Assembly: GCF_004751985.1 (NCBI RefSeq)
Contig: NZ_CP038492.1
Location: forward strand, 3,658,001-3,722,000
Length of the DNA stretch: 64,000 bases
DNA from: Rhodophyticola sp. CCM32
GTDB lineage: Bacteria; Pseudomonadota; Alphaproteobacteria; Rhodobacterales; Rhodobacteraceae
Direction: 5' to 3'
Shown: in pieces, positions 34,955 through 43,806 of the stretch
Layout of the letters: each line of letters begins with the position of its first letter
Numbering within the stretch: the first letter of the stretch is position 1
The notes under the pieces: model-generated
Database searches by the model: none
Seen by the model: the letters and a program-made list of their open reading frames with translations, nothing else
What the model was told of the DNA's origin: nothing
Translations under genes and position numbers: made by a program

Positions 34955-37738
34955 ATGACAACCGACACGATCCGCTTCACGCTTGATGGCGTTGAGGTCG
35001 AGGCACAGCCCGGCGAAACCCTCTGGGAGGTCGCCAATGGCCGGGGTCTGGTGATCCCGCATTTGTGCCACAAACCCGCGCCGGGCTATCGCCCTGACGG
35101 CAATTGCCGCGCCTGCATGGTCGAGATCGAGGGGGAGCGGACGCTTGCCGCCTCCTGTATCCGCGAACCGGTTGAGGGGATGGTGGTTGTGACCGCCAGC
35201 ACCCGGGCGCAAACCGCGCGCAAAATGGTGATGGAAATGCTGCTGGCCGATCAGCCGGCGCGGGACCATGCCCATGACACCTCTGCCCATCTCTGGGACA
35301 TGGCCGAGGTCAATGGCGTGACCGAAAGCCGGTTCCCGGCGATGGAACGTGACCGGATTCCGCTTCTGGATGACAGCCATATCGCGATGTCGGTCAATCT
35401 GGACGCCTGCATTCAATGCGGGCTGTGCGTGCGGGCCTGCCGCGAGGTTCAGGTCAATGACGTGATCGGGATGGCCGGGCGCGGCCATGATGCCTATCCG
35501 GTGTTCGATTTCGATGACCCGATGGGCGACAGCAGCTGTGTGGCCTGCGGCGAATGCGTGCAGGCCTGCCCGACCGGGGCGCTGATGCCCGCAAGCGTCG
35601 TTGATGACCATCAGACCGGCGACCGTGAGGATATTGACAGCGCGGTTGAAAGCGTCTGCCCGTTTTGCGGCGTGGGCTGTCAGGTTTCGGTCAAGGTCAA
35701 GGACGGCAAGGTCAAATATGTCGAAGGCATCAACGGCCCGGCCAATGAAGGCCGGCTCTGTGTCAAAGGCCGGTTCGGGTTCGATTACATCCACCATGCG
35801 CATCGCATCACCAAACCGATGATCCGCCGCGAGGATGCGCCCGAAAAGGGCCTGAATGTGGACCCGGCCAACCCCTGGACCCATTTCCGCGAGGCCACGT
35901 GGGAAGAGGCGCTGGACAAGGCCGCCCATGGGCTGGCCGATCTGCGCTCATTCTACGGCGGGAAATCCGTGGCCGGGTTCGGCAGCGCGAAATGCACCAA
36001 TGAAGAGGCATATCTGTTCCAGAAGCTGATCCGCCAGGGCTTTGGCCATAACAATGTCGATCACTGCACGCGGCTGTGCCATGCGTCCTCGGTCGCGGCC
36101 CTGATGGAAAATGTCGGCTCGGGCGCGGTGACGGCCAGCTTTAACGAGATCGAAAACGCCGACCTGGCCATTGTGATCGGGGCCAACCCGACCGAAAATC
36201 ACCCGGTCGCCGCCACCTTCTTCAAGCAGTTCACCAAACGTGGCGGTGCGCTGGTGGTGATGGACCCGCGTGGTCAGGCGCTCAAACGTCACGCGAAACA
36301 CATGCTGCAATTCCGCCCCGGCACGGATGTGGCGCTGCTGAATGCGATCATGAATGTGATCGTGGAAGAGAAGCTTTACGACCGGAATTACATCGAAGGG
36401 TTCACCGAAGGTTTCTTTGAGTTCCGCGAACATATCCGCGCCTTCACGCCCGAGCGGATGGCAGAGCTGTGCGGCATCGACGCGGCCACGATCCGCGCTG
36501 TGGCCCGCGATTACGCCGGGGCCTCCCGTGCGATGATCTTCTGGGGGATGGGTGTCAGCCAGCATATCCATGGCACCGATAATTCCCGCTGCCTGATTTC
36601 ACTGGCCCTGCTATGCGGCCAGATCGGGCGGCCGGGCACAGGCCTGCACCCTCTGCGTGGTCAGAACAATGTTCAGGGGGCGTCGGATGCCGGGTTGATC
36701 CCGCAGTTTCTGCCGGATTATCAGTCGGTCAGGGACCATGAAGTGCGGGAGCTGTTTCGCCATATCTGGGGCGGAACAGAGATTGACCCGGAACCGGGGC
36801 TGACCGTTGTCGAGATCATGGACCGTGTCTATCGCGGCGAGATCAAGGGCATGTATATTCTGGGTGAAAACCCCGCCATGTCCGACCCGGATGTGGAACA
36901 TGCCCGCAAGGCGCTGGCCCATCTGGATCATCTTGTGGTGCAGGATATTTTCGTCACCGAAACCGCGAATTTCGCCGATGTCATCCTGCCTGCCTCGGCC
37001 TTCCCGGAAAAGTCGGGCACGGTCACCAACACCAACCGTCAGGTGCAGATCGCCCGCAAGGCGGTTGAGGCGCCGGGTGCGGCGCGGGAGGACTGGCAGA
37101 TCATCGTCGATCTGGCCAATCGCATCGGCCTTGACTGGGATTATGACGATCCGCGGGAAATTTTCGATGAGATGAAAATGTCGATGCGGTCCCTGCATCA
37201 CATCACCTGGAACCGGTTGGAGACAGAGGGCGCGGTGACCTATCCAAGCCTGTCGAACACCGATCCGGGGCAGGCGGTTGTCTTTGGCGATGGGTTCCCC
37301 CGTCGTGCCGGGCGCGCCATGTTCACCCCGGCCCGTGTGACCCCGCCTGCCGAGGTGCCGGATGAGAGATTTCCGATGATCCTGACCACCGGGCGACAGT
37401 TGGAACACTGGCATACCGGGTCGATGACCCGCCGGGCCACGGTTCTGGATGCGGTGGAACCGGAGGCGAATTGTTCGCTGCACCCGTCGACCTTGCGCAA
37501 GCTGGGGGTGGAGCCGGGCGGCAAGGTGCGCCTGACCACCAGACGCGGATCAATCGAGATCATGGCGCGGGCCGACCGGGCGGTATCGCCCGATATGGTG
37601 TTTGTGCCCTTCGCCTATGTGGAGGCCGCAGCCAACATCCTGACCAACCCGGCACTTGACCCCTATGGCAAGATCCCCGAGTTCAAGTTCTCGGCGGTGA
37701 AGGTCGAGGCGGCCGAGAGGCAGGTCGCGGCGGAATAG
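34955..37738 (+). CDS. fdhF: Formate dehydrogenase, alpha subunit (Mo/W-bisMGD)
   Basis: 927 residues. In order: an N-terminal [2Fe-2S] domain (Cys38, Cys51, Cys54, Cys68), two [4Fe-4S] ferredoxin clusters (CIQCGLCVRAC and CVACGECVQACPTG), the catalytic-domain cluster CPFCGVGCQ with the final cysteine in GRLCVKGR, and the likely molybdenum ligand in HCTRLCHASSV. The C-terminal molydopterin-binding part has TGRQLEHWHTGSMTRR. It oxidises formate to CO2, normally handing electrons to a diaphorase (FdsB/FdsG) for NAD. No such partners, and no fdhD, lie next to it. GGAG precedes the ATG at 34955. Confidence 0.94.
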   Translation: MTTDTIRFTLDGVEVEAQPGETLWEVANGRGLVIPHLCHKPAPGYRPDGNCRACMVEIEGERTLAASCIREPVEGMVVVTASTRAQTARKMVMEMLLADQPARDHAHDTSAHLWDMAEVNGVTESRFPAMERDRIPLLDDSHIAMSVNLDACIQCGLCVRACREVQVNDVIGMAGRGHDAYPVFDFDDPMGDSSCVACGECVQACPTGALMPASVVDDHQTGDREDIDSAVESVCPFCGVGCQVSVKVKDGKVKYVEGINGPANEGRLCVKGRFGFDYIHHAHRITKPMIRREDAPEKGLNVDPANPWTHFREATWEEALDKAAHGLADLRSFYGGKSVAGFGSAKCTNEEAYLFQKLIRQGFGHNNVDHCTRLCHASSVAALMENVGSGAVTASFNEIENADLAIVIGANPTENHPVAATFFKQFTKRGGALVVMDPRGQALKRHAKHMLQFRPGTDVALLNAIMNVIVEEKLYDRNYIEGFTEGFFEFREHIRAFTPERMAELCGIDAATIRAVARDYAGASRAMIFWGMGVSQHIHGTDNSRCLISLALLCGQIGRPGTGLHPLRGQNNVQGASDAGLIPQFLPDYQSVRDHEVRELFRHIWGGTEIDPEPGLTVVEIMDRVYRGEIKGMYILGENPAMSDPDVEHARKALAHLDHLVVQDIFVTETANFADVILPASAFPEKSGTVTNTNRQVQIARKAVEAPGAAREDWQIIVDLANRIGLDWDYDDPREIFDEMKMSMRSLHHITWNRLETEGAVTYPSLSNTDPGQAVVFGDGFPRRAGRAMFTPARVTPPAEVPDERFPMILTTGRQLEHWHTGSMTRRATVLDAVEPEANCSLHPSTLRKLGVEPGGKVRLTTRRGSIEIMARADRAVSPDMVFVPFAYVEAAANILTNPALDPYGKIPEFKFSAVKVEAAERQVAAE

Positions 37739-37922
37739 AGCGGGCCATCATCTGGATTTGATCCGGGACTGTAGACCGCATCATACTCCATCGCTTTGGA
37801 TGGGCATTCCCAAACGGCTGTTATAGCCCACTTGCCGGGCGACGCCGCCGGGCAGGGCGAAGCCCTCTGTTCTTATATAGGTATTTTCAGAAATTTGGCA
37901 TCGCAATGCGGCGCGCACCGGT

Positions 37923-38084
37923 TCAAAAGCCCATCATGCCCCGGATCACCGGCAGGATCGCTGCTGCAATCACGCCGACGCAGGCGCCAATTCCAAGCCG
38001 CATCAGCGGTGCGCCAAGCCGGGGGCCTGCAAGGCTGAGCACCCCGCAGATTGCCGCGTAGAAGATCAATGCTGTCATGTCCAT
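37923..38084 (-). CDS. 53-aa small membrane protein, hypothetical
   Basis: A 53-residue ORF, MDMTALIFYAAICGVLSLAG at its start and AILPVIRGMMGF at its end. Two hydrophobic segments (about residues 4-19 and 30-47) flank PRLGAPLMRLGIG, a hairpin-like layout. The stretch before the first ATG has AAGG at about eight bases. A second ATG at 38078 is possible. No family is named with certainty; it is convergent with fdhF. Confidence 0.55.
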   Translation of the reverse strand: MDMTALIFYAAICGVLSLAGPRLGAPLMRLGIGACVGVIAAAILPVIRGMMGF

Positions 38085-38145
38085 GACTGGACCTTAGCAT
38101 ATCAGGCTGTCATGTCTTGGGGAATTCCCGAACCAGAGCCATGCC

Positions 38146-39354
38146 ATGACCCCCGATGCCAGCCGCTTCCTGTCTGATCTGCACTATCTGCGCAGTTTTG
38201 GCACGACCGGCACGGGTGTGGTGCGCCGGGCATTCTCGGAACCTGACATCGCCTCGCGGGACTGGCTGGCCGGGCAGATCAGGCAGATCGGGCTGACCCC
38301 CCATATCGATCCGGCGGGCAATGTGTTCGGCCTGGCCGATGGTCCCTCGCTGTTGATCGGGTCGCATTCCGACACCCAGCCCGAAGGCGGCTGGCTTGAC
38401 GGCGCCTATGGGGTGATCGCCGGGCTGGAGATTGCCCGGGCGGCAGCAGAGGCAGGCGGCCCGGCCATTTCGATGGTCAGTTTCCAGGATGAGGAAGGCC
38501 GCTTTGGCGCGTTGACCGGAAGCGATATCTGGGCCGGTCGCACCCCGCTGGCCGAGGCCGATGGCTACATGTCCACCGATGGCATACGCTTTGGCGATGC
38601 GCGGCAGGGGCTGGCACATCTTATGCAAGATCACTTTGTCGATCCCGCGCGCTTCACCGGCTTTCTTGAAATGCATATCGAACAGGGGCCGGTGCTGGAT
38701 CAGTCCGGCGACAGGGCAGGGGTTGTGACCTCGATTGTGGGTCTGCGACAGGTGCAGGTCACCGTGACCGGCCAGCAGAACCATGCGGGCACCACGCCGA
38801 TGCATTTGCGCCGGGACGCTTTTCAGGGGGCAGTACAGGTCGCCAGCCTGCTGAGGGAGCGGTTTGCCAATGTGGTCACCCCCGATACGGTCTGGACCAT
38901 CGGCCATTTCCGGTTGCATCCCAATGCATCCTCGGTTGTGCCGGGGCAGGCGGTTTTTACCATTCAATGGCGCGATGGTGATGCCGACCGGCTGGACCGG
39001 CTGGAACGGGTGATCAAAGACGTTCTGGCCGAGGTGGGAACCGAGACGGGGATGGCGGTCGCGGCAACGCAGTTGCGCAATGATCTTGTGCCCGTACCGA
39101 TGGATGACAGGATGCAGGCCGCCTTGCGCGCGGCGGCGGAAAAACACAGCCCCGGTTCCTGGCGGTCGATGCCATCCGGTGCCTTGCATGATGCCTCGAA
39201 CCTGTCACATCTGATGCCGGTGGGGATGCTGTTTGTGCCCTCGATCGGCGGCATCAGCCATGCGTTCGATGAGGACACAAAACAGGAGGATCTGGTTCTG
39301 GGCCTGCGGATTCTGGCCGAGGCTGCCGCCACGCTGGCCCCGGGGAGAGGCTGA
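38146..39354 (+). CDS. M20-family hydantoinase/carbamoylase-type amidohydrolase
   Basis: 402 residues of the zinc-dependent AllC/HyuC family, which releases ammonia or carbamate from N-carbamoyl amino acids, allantoate or ureidoglycolate. Metal-site marks are [44 protein letters not shown], a dimerisation domain with [11 protein letters not shown], and the C-terminal GALHDASNL and the histidine in GGISHAFDE. The exact substrate is not fixed; it stands alone, without hydantoinase or allantoinase neighbours. Confidence 0.88.
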   Translation: MTPDASRFLSDLHYLRSFGTTGTGVVRRAFSEPDIASRDWLAGQIRQIGLTPHIDPAGNVFGLADGPSLLIGSHSDTQPEGGWLDGAYGVIAGLEIARAAAEAGGPAISMVSFQDEEGRFGALTGSDIWAGRTPLAEADGYMSTDGIRFGDARQGLAHLMQDHFVDPARFTGFLEMHIEQGPVLDQSGDRAGVVTSIVGLRQVQVTVTGQQNHAGTTPMHLRRDAFQGAVQVASLLRERFANVVTPDTVWTIGHFRLHPNASSVVPGQAVFTIQWRDGDADRLDRLERVIKDVLAEVGTETGMAVAATQLRNDLVPVPMDDRMQAALRAAAEKHSPGSWRSMPSGALHDASNLSHLMPVGMLFVPSIGGISHAFDEDTKQEDLVLGLRILAEAAATLAPGRG

Positions 39355-39428
39355 GCCGTCTGCTCGCGTTTCGAGACACGCTTTGACGCGCTTTAGGCCC
39401 TGATCCTTGTGCCATATGCGCCGCGGGG

Positions 39429-39472
39429 GTGGAAAACCCGAGTTTTCCACATGGAATTCCCGGGAATTCCGC
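39429..39472. repeat. Double-hairpin repeat C, copy 2
   Basis: GTGGAAAAC/GTTTTCCAC-like arms followed by ATGGAATTCCCGGGAATTCC. It matches 7823-7866. It is followed within 40 bases by a fragment of repeat B (ATAAACGATTTCGC, about 39507-39520) and then repeat A copy 4. Confidence 0.7.
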
Positions 39473-39540
39473 CTGCAGCGGGTTTTGATGCGCGGTGGTG
39501 CAGAATAAACGATTTCGCTCTCCGGGAGCGGTGGCTAAAG

Positions 39541-39688
39541 CTTCGGCCTGAAATTCCGCACCACCCTACACCATCTTTCCGCCCGGCGGCACCGCCGGGC
39601 AGCGCCCGACCCGACCCCATGGGGCGGGCGCTTCTCGCCCACCCCTCGGCTCGGGCGATGCCCTACGCGCACTGCATATGTGTTGCAG
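39541..39688 (+). repeat. Dispersed repeat A, copy 4
   Basis: Complete-looking copy: left end CTTCGGCCTGAAATTCCGCA, core GCCCGGCGGCACCGCCGGGC and a GGGGCGGGCG arm, then CCCCTCGGCTCGGGCG and the right end CATATGTGTTGCAG. It fills the gap before the DUF1330 gene. Confidence 0.82.
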
Positions 39689-39705
39689 ATGAAATGGGCG
39701 ATGCT

Positions 39706-39987
39706 TCAGCCCAGAAGGATGATGGTGGATTGGCCTGCACCGCGTCGCCTTGCGTGGATATCGGCCAGATCCGGGTCGTTGATCCAGGCCATGGCACTGT
39801 CCCGGTCGGGAAATTGCAGAAGGGCGGCCATATCCGGTGCGGCATCCCCGCCCTCCAGCCGGGTGATATCGGGGCTGGCGGCCGCGACCTGCCCGCCATG
39901 TTTGGCCAGTGCCCCGGCGGCAACGGCACGGTATGTCGCAAGTTGCTCGGGATCGGTGATGGTGAGGGTTGCAAAGGCGTTGATCAT
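39706..39987 (-). CDS. DUF1330 family protein
   Basis: 93 residues starting MINAFATLTITDPEQLATYR, with AAASPDITRLEG, LLQFPDRDSAMAWINDPDL and the C-terminal STIILLG; this is the small dimeric alpha-beta-barrel (ferredoxin-like) DUF1330 family. AGGAGG precedes the ATG at 39987. An open frame upstream to 41022 is the shadow of the LysR gene. It is divergent from the LysR gene with a 99-base gap full of inverted repeats, so it is the likely regulatory target. Confidence 0.88.
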   Translation of the reverse strand: MINAFATLTITDPEQLATYRAVAAGALAKHGGQVAAASPDITRLEGGDAAPDMAALLQFPDRDSAMAWINDPDLADIHARRRGAGQSTIILLG

Positions 39988-40039
39988 GGTCTGACCTCCT
40001 GTTCTGAGAGACTGGCCGGACCTTACCTTGCCACGCGGC

Positions 40040-40063
40040 ATGCAAAAACACGTGTCTTTGCAT
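40040..40063. promoter_or_regulatory. Probable LysR operator between DUF1330 and LysR genes
   Basis: ATGCAAA and TTTGCAT arms flank ACACGTGT. More half-sites follow at 40067-40089 (TTGCATGCAA, then ATGCAT and ATGC), reaching the LysR start codon. Multiple ATGCAA half-sites in one divergent promoter fit an activator/autorepressor arrangement. Confidence 0.55.
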
Positions 40064-40086
40064 TCATTGCATGCAAATATGCATGT

Positions 40087-40971
40087 ATGCGTGTGGGATG
40101 GGATGATCTGCATATGGTTCTGATGCTGGTGCGCCATGGCACATTGGCGACAGCAGGGCAGGCCGTGGGCGTGGCCTATACCACCGTGGCCCGGCGGGTG
40201 CAGCGGGCCGAGGCGGCATTGAACACGCCGCTTTTCGACCGGCTCAGCGATGGCTATCACCCGACCGAGGCAGGGCGGGCGGTGGCCCGTTATGCCGCCG
40301 AGATGGAGCAGCGCGATCTGGCCCTGCAACGCGAGCTGGCCTCGAACGATCAGACCCTTGTCGGTCCGCTGACCGTCACCGCGCCGGAATTGCTGATCGG
40401 CCCCTATATCGCGCCGGTTCTGGCGCAACTGGCCGATACCGAACCGGGGATCGATGTCTCCATCCGCGCGACCAATGATCTGCTGGATCTGTCCCGCCGC
40501 GCCGCCGATATCGCCATCCGCATCAGCCGCAACCCCGGTGACAGCCTGACCGGTCTGCGCCTGGCGGAACAGCACAGCGCCAGTTTCGCCGCGCCGGAGA
40601 TGGCCGAAGCGCTTGCGCAAAACCCGGCGGATGAGGTGCAGTGGATTCTCCACAGTTCGGCCCTTGGCCCGCCCCGTGCCTCGCTGGAGCGCTATCCGAA
40701 CGCCCGTGTCCGGTTCCGGTTTGACGATATGGTTGCGGTGATCGGGGCCGCGCGCGCAGGCCTGGGTGTTGCGCGGATGCCGAGGTTTCTGGGGCGCAGC
40801 GAACCCGGGCTGGTGCAGGTGCCGGTGCTGCCGCCGCAGCCCTATATGGATATCTGGGTGGTGGCCCATGCGGATATCTGGCGGTCCAGACGTGTGGCGG
40901 CCTTTCGCAAGGCGCTGGTGCCCTATTTCCGGGCGCGCCGGGCAGAATTCATTGATGCCTCGGCTGGGTGA
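40087..40971 (+). CDS. LysR-type transcriptional regulator
   Basis: 294 residues: an N-terminal winged HTH (MVLMLVRHGTLATAGQAVG, then AYTTVARRVQRAEAAL and TEAGRAVA), and an effector domain (LTVTAPELLIGPYIAPVL, ADIAIRISRNPGDSLTGLRL). The start at 40087 is inside the operator region and has no clear ribosome site. It probably controls the divergent DUF1330 gene. Confidence 0.88.
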   Translation: MRVGWDDLHMVLMLVRHGTLATAGQAVGVAYTTVARRVQRAEAALNTPLFDRLSDGYHPTEAGRAVARYAAEMEQRDLALQRELASNDQTLVGPLTVTAPELLIGPYIAPVLAQLADTEPGIDVSIRATNDLLDLSRRAADIAIRISRNPGDSLTGLRLAEQHSASFAAPEMAEALAQNPADEVQWILHSSALGPPRASLERYPNARVRFRFDDMVAVIGAARAGLGVARMPRFLGRSEPGLVQVPVLPPQPYMDIWVVAHADIWRSRRVAAFRKALVPYFRARRAEFIDASAG

Positions 40972-40978
40972 TCTGTCG

Positions 40979-41677
40979 TCAGCTCCAGCTGACATCGCCC
41001 AGAAAGATATACCCCGCCCCATAGATGGTTTTGATCAGTTGCGGGTTTTTCGGGTCTTCGCGCAGTTTGGTGCGCAGCCGGGAAATCCGCACATCCATGG
41101 CCCGGTCAAAGCTTTCGCCGGCGGCTCCGCCAAGGGTTTCCTGCATCTGCTGGCGGGAGATCAGGCGCTTGGGGGCGTCCAGAAACAGGCGCAGCACTTC
41201 GCCCTCGGCATGGGAAAAGCCGATTTCCTCGCCTGCGTCATCGACCAGAACATAGCGGTCGAAATGGGCCGTCCAGCCGTTGAAACCAGCGGTGTTACCG
41301 GCCTGTTCACGGGATTTGCCCTGCCGCAGCCGGGCGCGGACGCGGGCCACCACCTCGGCCGGGTCGAAAGGTTTGATGATGTAATCATCGGCACCCAGTT
41401 CCAGCCCGGTCACCCGGTCCTGAACCTGGGCCCGGCCCGAGATGATGATGATCGCGGCCCCCGATTCAAGGGCCAGCCGGTGCACCACAGCCAGACCATC
41501 GCGATCCGGCAGGCCCAGATCGACCAGGCAGACATCCGGGGTGGCGCTGCGCAAGGCGGCCTCGAATTCGGTTGCGCGGGCATAGGCGGCGGTGCGAAAC
41601 CCCGCCTCTGTCAGGGCCTCGGACAAGAGGGTGCGGATCTGCGGTTCGTCATCCAGTATCGTGACCAGCGCACTCAT
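40979..41677 (-). CDS. OmpR/PhoB-type response regulator
   Basis: 232 residues: a receiver (LDDEPQIR acidic pair, phospho-acceptor in CLVDLGLPDRDG, KPFDPAE lysine) and a C-terminal winged helix (SHAEGEVLRLFLDAPKRLIS, AMDVRISRLRTKL, IKTIYGAGYIF). It overlaps the hybrid kinase gene by four bases, so they form a two-component pair. An 11-base-period direct repeat upstream of the divergent ligase gene is the likely binding site. Confidence 0.93.
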   Translation of the reverse strand: MSALVTILDDEPQIRTLLSEALTEAGFRTAAYARATEFEAALRSATPDVCLVDLGLPDRDGLAVVHRLALESGAAIIIISGRAQVQDRVTGLELGADDYIIKPFDPAEVVARVRARLRQGKSREQAGNTAGFNGWTAHFDRYVLVDDAGEEIGFSHAEGEVLRLFLDAPKRLISRQQMQETLGGAAGESFDRAMDVRISRLRTKLREDPKNPQLIKTIYGAGYIFLGDVSWS

Positions 41678-43599
41678 GCCACGGCCTCTGCGTGAAACAG
41701 ATGGCTCAGCGCTGCGATATCCACCGGTTTCGACAGAACCGGCCAGCGGGCCGCGCCTTTCTGGCGCAGGCTATCACCAGGTGGGCGTGCGGTCATCAGG
41801 GCCAGACGCAGATCGGGATGGATGACCTCGATCTGTTCCAGCAGGGTGACGCCATTGATCTCCCCTTCCAGATTGATGTCAGACAGAACCCAGCCCAGAC
41901 CCGGCAGATCGGTCAGCGCGCGGGCTTCCTCGGCGCTGGCGGCCTCGATCACCTGATGGCCCAGATCGGTCAGCATATCGCGGATCGTGGCGCGCAATTC
42001 GGCGCTGTCTTCGACCAGCAGAACCAGATGGGTGCTGGTGTCACGATCTGCCCGGCGCAGCGGCAGGCGCAGGGTCACCTCGGCGCCCGCAGGGGTATTG
42101 GCCAGTTTCACCGTGCCCCCGGCCAGTTGCGTCAGGTCATAGACCATCGACAGGCCCAGGCCCGACCCTTTGTCACCCTTGGTGGTGAAAAACGGGTCCA
42201 GCGCGGCGCCAAGCGCGGGTTTGGAAAACCCCGGGCCGGTATCGGCAACGCTGATTTCCAGCCAGGTATCGGGCACCGTGCGGGCATGCAGTGTGATATC
42301 GCCGCCCGCCTCTCCCAAAGCGTCGCGGGCATTCAGCACAAGGTTCAGCAGGCTGTCCTGAAGCGACCCCGCATCCAGCAGCAACAGCCGGTCCGGGTCC
42401 AGATCGGTGATGATGGTCAGGGTGATGGCATCGGGCAGGGTGGCGCGCGCCAGAGGTTCAAATGCGGTCAGAAGCCCGGCCAGATCGGTTGGAACCGGGT
42501 GGATTTCCCGCGGGCCGGACATGCGTGCGATCTTGTCCAGCAGCATGCCGCCCCGGCGGGCGGCGGCGGCGGTGGCGCCGGTCAATTCGGATGCGCCGGG
42601 GGGCAGGGGCAGTTTGTCGAGCCGGCTTTGCAGCCCCAGAATGATGGTCAGCAGATTGGCGAAATCATGGGCCAGACCATTGGTCAGCTGCGCGGCCAGT
42701 TCGCGTTTATGGGTCTGGCTGAGCGCGGCGCGGGCCTGGGCCTCTTCGGTCACATCGGTGGAGAGCAGATAGACCCCCTCGATGGTGTCGCCCGACCCCT
42801 GATCGGGGGTGAAAGCGGTGCGGATGCGACGGCCGCTTTCAGGTTCGGTGAATTCCAGGACCGTCGGCGTGCCTTCAAGCGCGCGGGCCACCTGTGGGTA
42901 AAGCCGTGCTGCGGTGGCAGGGCCAAGCGCCTCGTGCATATGCAGGCCCACGATATCGCTGGTCCGGCCGGGCAGAAGCGCCGACAGGCGGCGGTTTGTG
43001 TATGTATAGACCTGATCCCGGTCCACATGGGCGATATGGGCGGGCATCATTTCGGTCGTCAGACGAGTGCGCGCCTCCATCTCCGACAGGCCGCGCTTGG
43101 CCTCTTCCATCTGCGCATTGCTGGCGGCCAGTTCGCGGTTGGTCTGGGCCAGCCGCTCTGCATGGGTCAGAAGCTGATCCGACAATTCCTCGGAATGGGC
43201 GCGCAGCAGTTTTTCCTGACGTTTGATCTCGGTGATATCCGTATAGACCGTGACCCATCCGCCCTCGGGCAGGGGGGAGCCCTCGACACTGATCGTCCGC
43301 CCGTTGGAGCGTTGCCGTTCCATGTAATGGGCCACGAAATCGCGGGCCTGATCGACCCGGTCCTGCACAAACTGTTCCGGGTCGTCGATCTCGCCATATT
43401 CGCCATGTTCGACCAGATAGCGGATCGTGTCCTTGAACCGGGCGCCCGGCGTGGTCAGGGTTTCTGGCAGGCCGAACATGGTTTGAAAGGGCCGGTTGCA
43501 GACCGCCAGCCGCAGATCGGCATCATAGATTGTCAGCGCCTGCTGAATCAGGTTCAGCCCCGCGCGGGTCATCTGGCTGGTGATGTCGGTTCGTGCCAT
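41674..43599 (-). CDS. PAS-containing hybrid sensor histidine kinase
   Basis: 641 residues. No transmembrane segments. Two PAS domains (about residues 14-130, with IYDADLRLAVCNRPFQTMFG; and about 185-300, with HVDRDQVYTYTNRRLSALL), a coiled-coil linker with ERLAQTNRELAASNAQ, the phospho-acceptor LTNGLAHDFANLLTII, an ATPase domain (NARDALGE, ADTGPGFSK, GSGLGLSMVYDL) and a C-terminal receiver with the acceptor LSDINLEG. A soluble sensor, so it probably sees a cytoplasmic signal such as an acyl-CoA or aromatic acid. The ATG at 43599 has GGAGG upstream. Confidence 0.92.
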   Translation of the reverse strand: MARTDITSQMTRAGLNLIQQALTIYDADLRLAVCNRPFQTMFGLPETLTTPGARFKDTIRYLVEHGEYGEIDDPEQFVQDRVDQARDFVAHYMERQRSNGRTISVEGSPLPEGGWVTVYTDITEIKRQEKLLRAHSEELSDQLLTHAERLAQTNRELAASNAQMEEAKRGLSEMEARTRLTTEMMPAHIAHVDRDQVYTYTNRRLSALLPGRTSDIVGLHMHEALGPATAARLYPQVARALEGTPTVLEFTEPESGRRIRTAFTPDQGSGDTIEGVYLLSTDVTEEAQARAALSQTHKRELAAQLTNGLAHDFANLLTIILGLQSRLDKLPLPPGASELTGATAAAARRGGMLLDKIARMSGPREIHPVPTDLAGLLTAFEPLARATLPDAITLTIITDLDPDRLLLLDAGSLQDSLLNLVLNARDALGEAGGDITLHARTVPDTWLEISVADTGPGFSKPALGAALDPFFTTKGDKGSGLGLSMVYDLTQLAGGTVKLANTPAGAEVTLRLPLRRADRDTSTHLVLLVEDSAELRATIRDMLTDLGHQVIEAASAEEARALTDLPGLGWVLSDINLEGEINGVTLLEQIEVIHPDLRLALMTARPPGDSLRQKGAARWPVLSKPVDIAALSHLFHAEAVA

Positions 43600-43688
43600 T
43601 CCGGGCTGCCTCCACTTTCCCATCGCTGGCACCGGGGCGGGGCGCCCGTCAAGCCTGCTGGGGGTGCTGTTACAATTCGTTAGGTTTG

Positions 43689-43708
43689 GGCAAAAGTCAG
43701 GCAAAAGT
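43689..43708. promoter_or_regulatory. Direct repeat, likely OmpR-type regulator site
   Basis: GGCAAAAGT occurs twice at 43689-43697 and 43700-43708, an 11-base period. Tandem half-sites one helical turn apart are the usual binding pattern of OmpR/PhoB regulators. It lies about 100 bases before the ligase gene and 90 bases upstream of the kinase gene, so it could serve both. Confidence 0.5.
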
Positions 43709-43806
43709 TGACGTCGAAAGATTTTGGGCCACGATAAATCTGCAGAGAGTCGCGACAAAACCGCGATCCGTGGTGCCGGGACAGCCCGGCGAGGGGAGGA
43801 CATGAC

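Noticed and set aside
39409..40086. Long N-terminal extension of the LysR protein
   Set aside because: The extension runs through repeats C, B and A and antisense to DUF1330; the HTH starts right after the ATG at 40087.
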